Shown here piece after piece: positions 6,527 to 6,760 of a stretch of DNA of 6,760 nucleotides. The position numbers and the translations under genes are program-made. Position 1 is the stretch's first letter; every line of letters begins with the position of its first letter. Under the pieces are notes generated by a model. That model had not been told where the DNA came from and ran no database searches. It was given only the letters and a program-made list of their open reading frames with translations. Location: the NCBI GenBank assembly GCA_040399325.1, contig JBBASJ010000078.1, positions 1 to 6,760 on the forward strand. The letters are read 5' to 3'. Origin of the DNA: RGUW01 sp040399325 (GTDB taxonomy: Bacteria; Cyanobacteriota; Cyanobacteriia; PCC-6307; Cyanobiaceae).

Positions 6527-6626
6527 GGCCTCAGCAGCTCATTGACCGGCTGGCTTGTTGGTCGCTGGCCCTGAATCGTGCTGCGACCCGTGGGGCAGTT
6601 GATGGGTGGCATAGGTTTGTCGCAAT

Positions 6627-6640
6627 ACTGTCTAGACAGT
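6627..6640. promoter_or_regulatory. 14-bp perfect palindrome, possible operator
   Basis: ACTGTCTAGACAGT is identical to its own reverse complement, and contains the CTAG tetranucleotide, which is often rare in bacterial genomes. After one mismatched pair, the next flanking pair (A/T) also matches. Its size and symmetry fit a dimeric regulator's operator. AATACT (6624-6629) partly overlaps it and could be a weak -10 box, with TTGATG (6599-6604) 19 bp before. No known regulator site is recognised; it does not fit the cyanobacterial LexA consensus as I know it. Confidence 0.45.
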
Positions 6641-6693
6641 GTCGATACAGCGCTGCGCGGTGTGTTGCTCGCCACCTCGATTGGGCCGGGCCG

Positions 6694-6745
6694 CGCTCAC
6701 AAGTTGCAATCACAAGGAGCAATCACAAGGAGCAATCACAAGCTG
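6694..6745. repeat. 13-bp direct tandem repeat, about four copies
   Basis: The unit CAATCACAAGGAG occurs perfectly at 6707-6719 and 6720-6732. A third copy (6733-6745) matches except for two bases in its last three, and a leading copy (6694-6706) matches at 9 of 13 positions. Edge copies are thus degenerate and central ones identical, as expected from recent slippage or duplication. Each complete unit carries AAGGAG, which resembles a Shine-Dalgarno sequence. There are no spacers, so it is not a CRISPR array. Confidence 0.85.
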
Positions 6746-6760
6746 CGTTCTCGGTCGGTG

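Larger units (their letters stand above)
6510..6760. other. About 250 bp without a convincing gene
   Basis: No frame here looks like a real gene: the only one above 60 codons (6531-6722, -) starts at TTG inside the tandem repeat and has an Arg/Ser/Ala-rich, featureless product. What the region holds is the hairpin after the tRNA, an imperfect paired region (6526-6535 with 6564-6571, and GACC 6544-6547 with GGTC 6560-6563), a perfect 14-bp palindrome (6627-6640), the 8-bp palindrome CAGCGCTG (6648-6655) and a 13-bp tandem repeat (6694-6745). It may be the upstream region of a gene starting beyond the window. Confidence 0.6.

Noticed and set aside
6531..6722. 63-codon frame on the - strand
   Set aside because: It starts at TTG within the tandem repeat, crosses the palindrome and has an unremarkable Arg-rich product.
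6694..6745. CRISPR array
   Set aside because: The repeats are 13 bp and directly abutting, without spacers.

Overview
The window most likely comes from a GC-rich picocyanobacterium of the Cyanobium/Synechococcus type. DUF3086 and DUF3119 are, as far as I recall, families of oxygenic phototrophs, and here they sit next to an MlaE/TGD1-type lipid permease and plsY. No perfect copy of the HIP1 octamer GCGATCGC was found by eye, which fits picocyanobacteria better than most other cyanobacteria. This placement is an inference; no marker gene is present.

Layout. (1) Positions 1-2171 (+) hold the 3' part of a long gene for a beta-rich, internally repetitive protein of unknown function; its start lies outside the window. 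(2) After a 32-bp convergent gap, positions 2204-6344 (-) hold a compact five-gene operon. In transcription order it encodes a GPH-family (MelB-like) symporter, an MlaE-family ABC permease, DUF3119, DUF3086 and PlsY. The first three junctions overlap by 4, 1 and 4 nt, and the last has a 10-nt gap. (3) A 90-bp divergent intergenic region leads to tRNA-Gly(UCC) at 6435-6505 (+). (4) The last ~255 bp carry no convincing gene, but hold a 14-bp perfect palindrome and a 13-bp tandem repeat, perhaps the upstream region of a gene beyond the edge.

How the genes may work together. PlsY makes lysophosphatidic acid, the first committed step of membrane lipid synthesis. MlaE-type permeases move phospholipids between membranes. 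DUF3119 looks like a small membrane protein with a PH-like soluble domain, and DUF3086 like a soluble coiled-coil protein. The symporter belongs to the superfamily that includes the sodium/lysolipid carrier MFSD2A. The operon therefore reads as a possible envelope or thylakoid lipid synthesis and trafficking unit. Only the PlsY and MlaE family assignments are firm; the joint role is inferred.

The first gene is clearly lower in GC than the operon (about 57% in two hand-counted 60-bp lines against about 70-72% in two operon lines), suggesting a different history. I found no CRISPR array, insertion sequence, phage gene or defence system.
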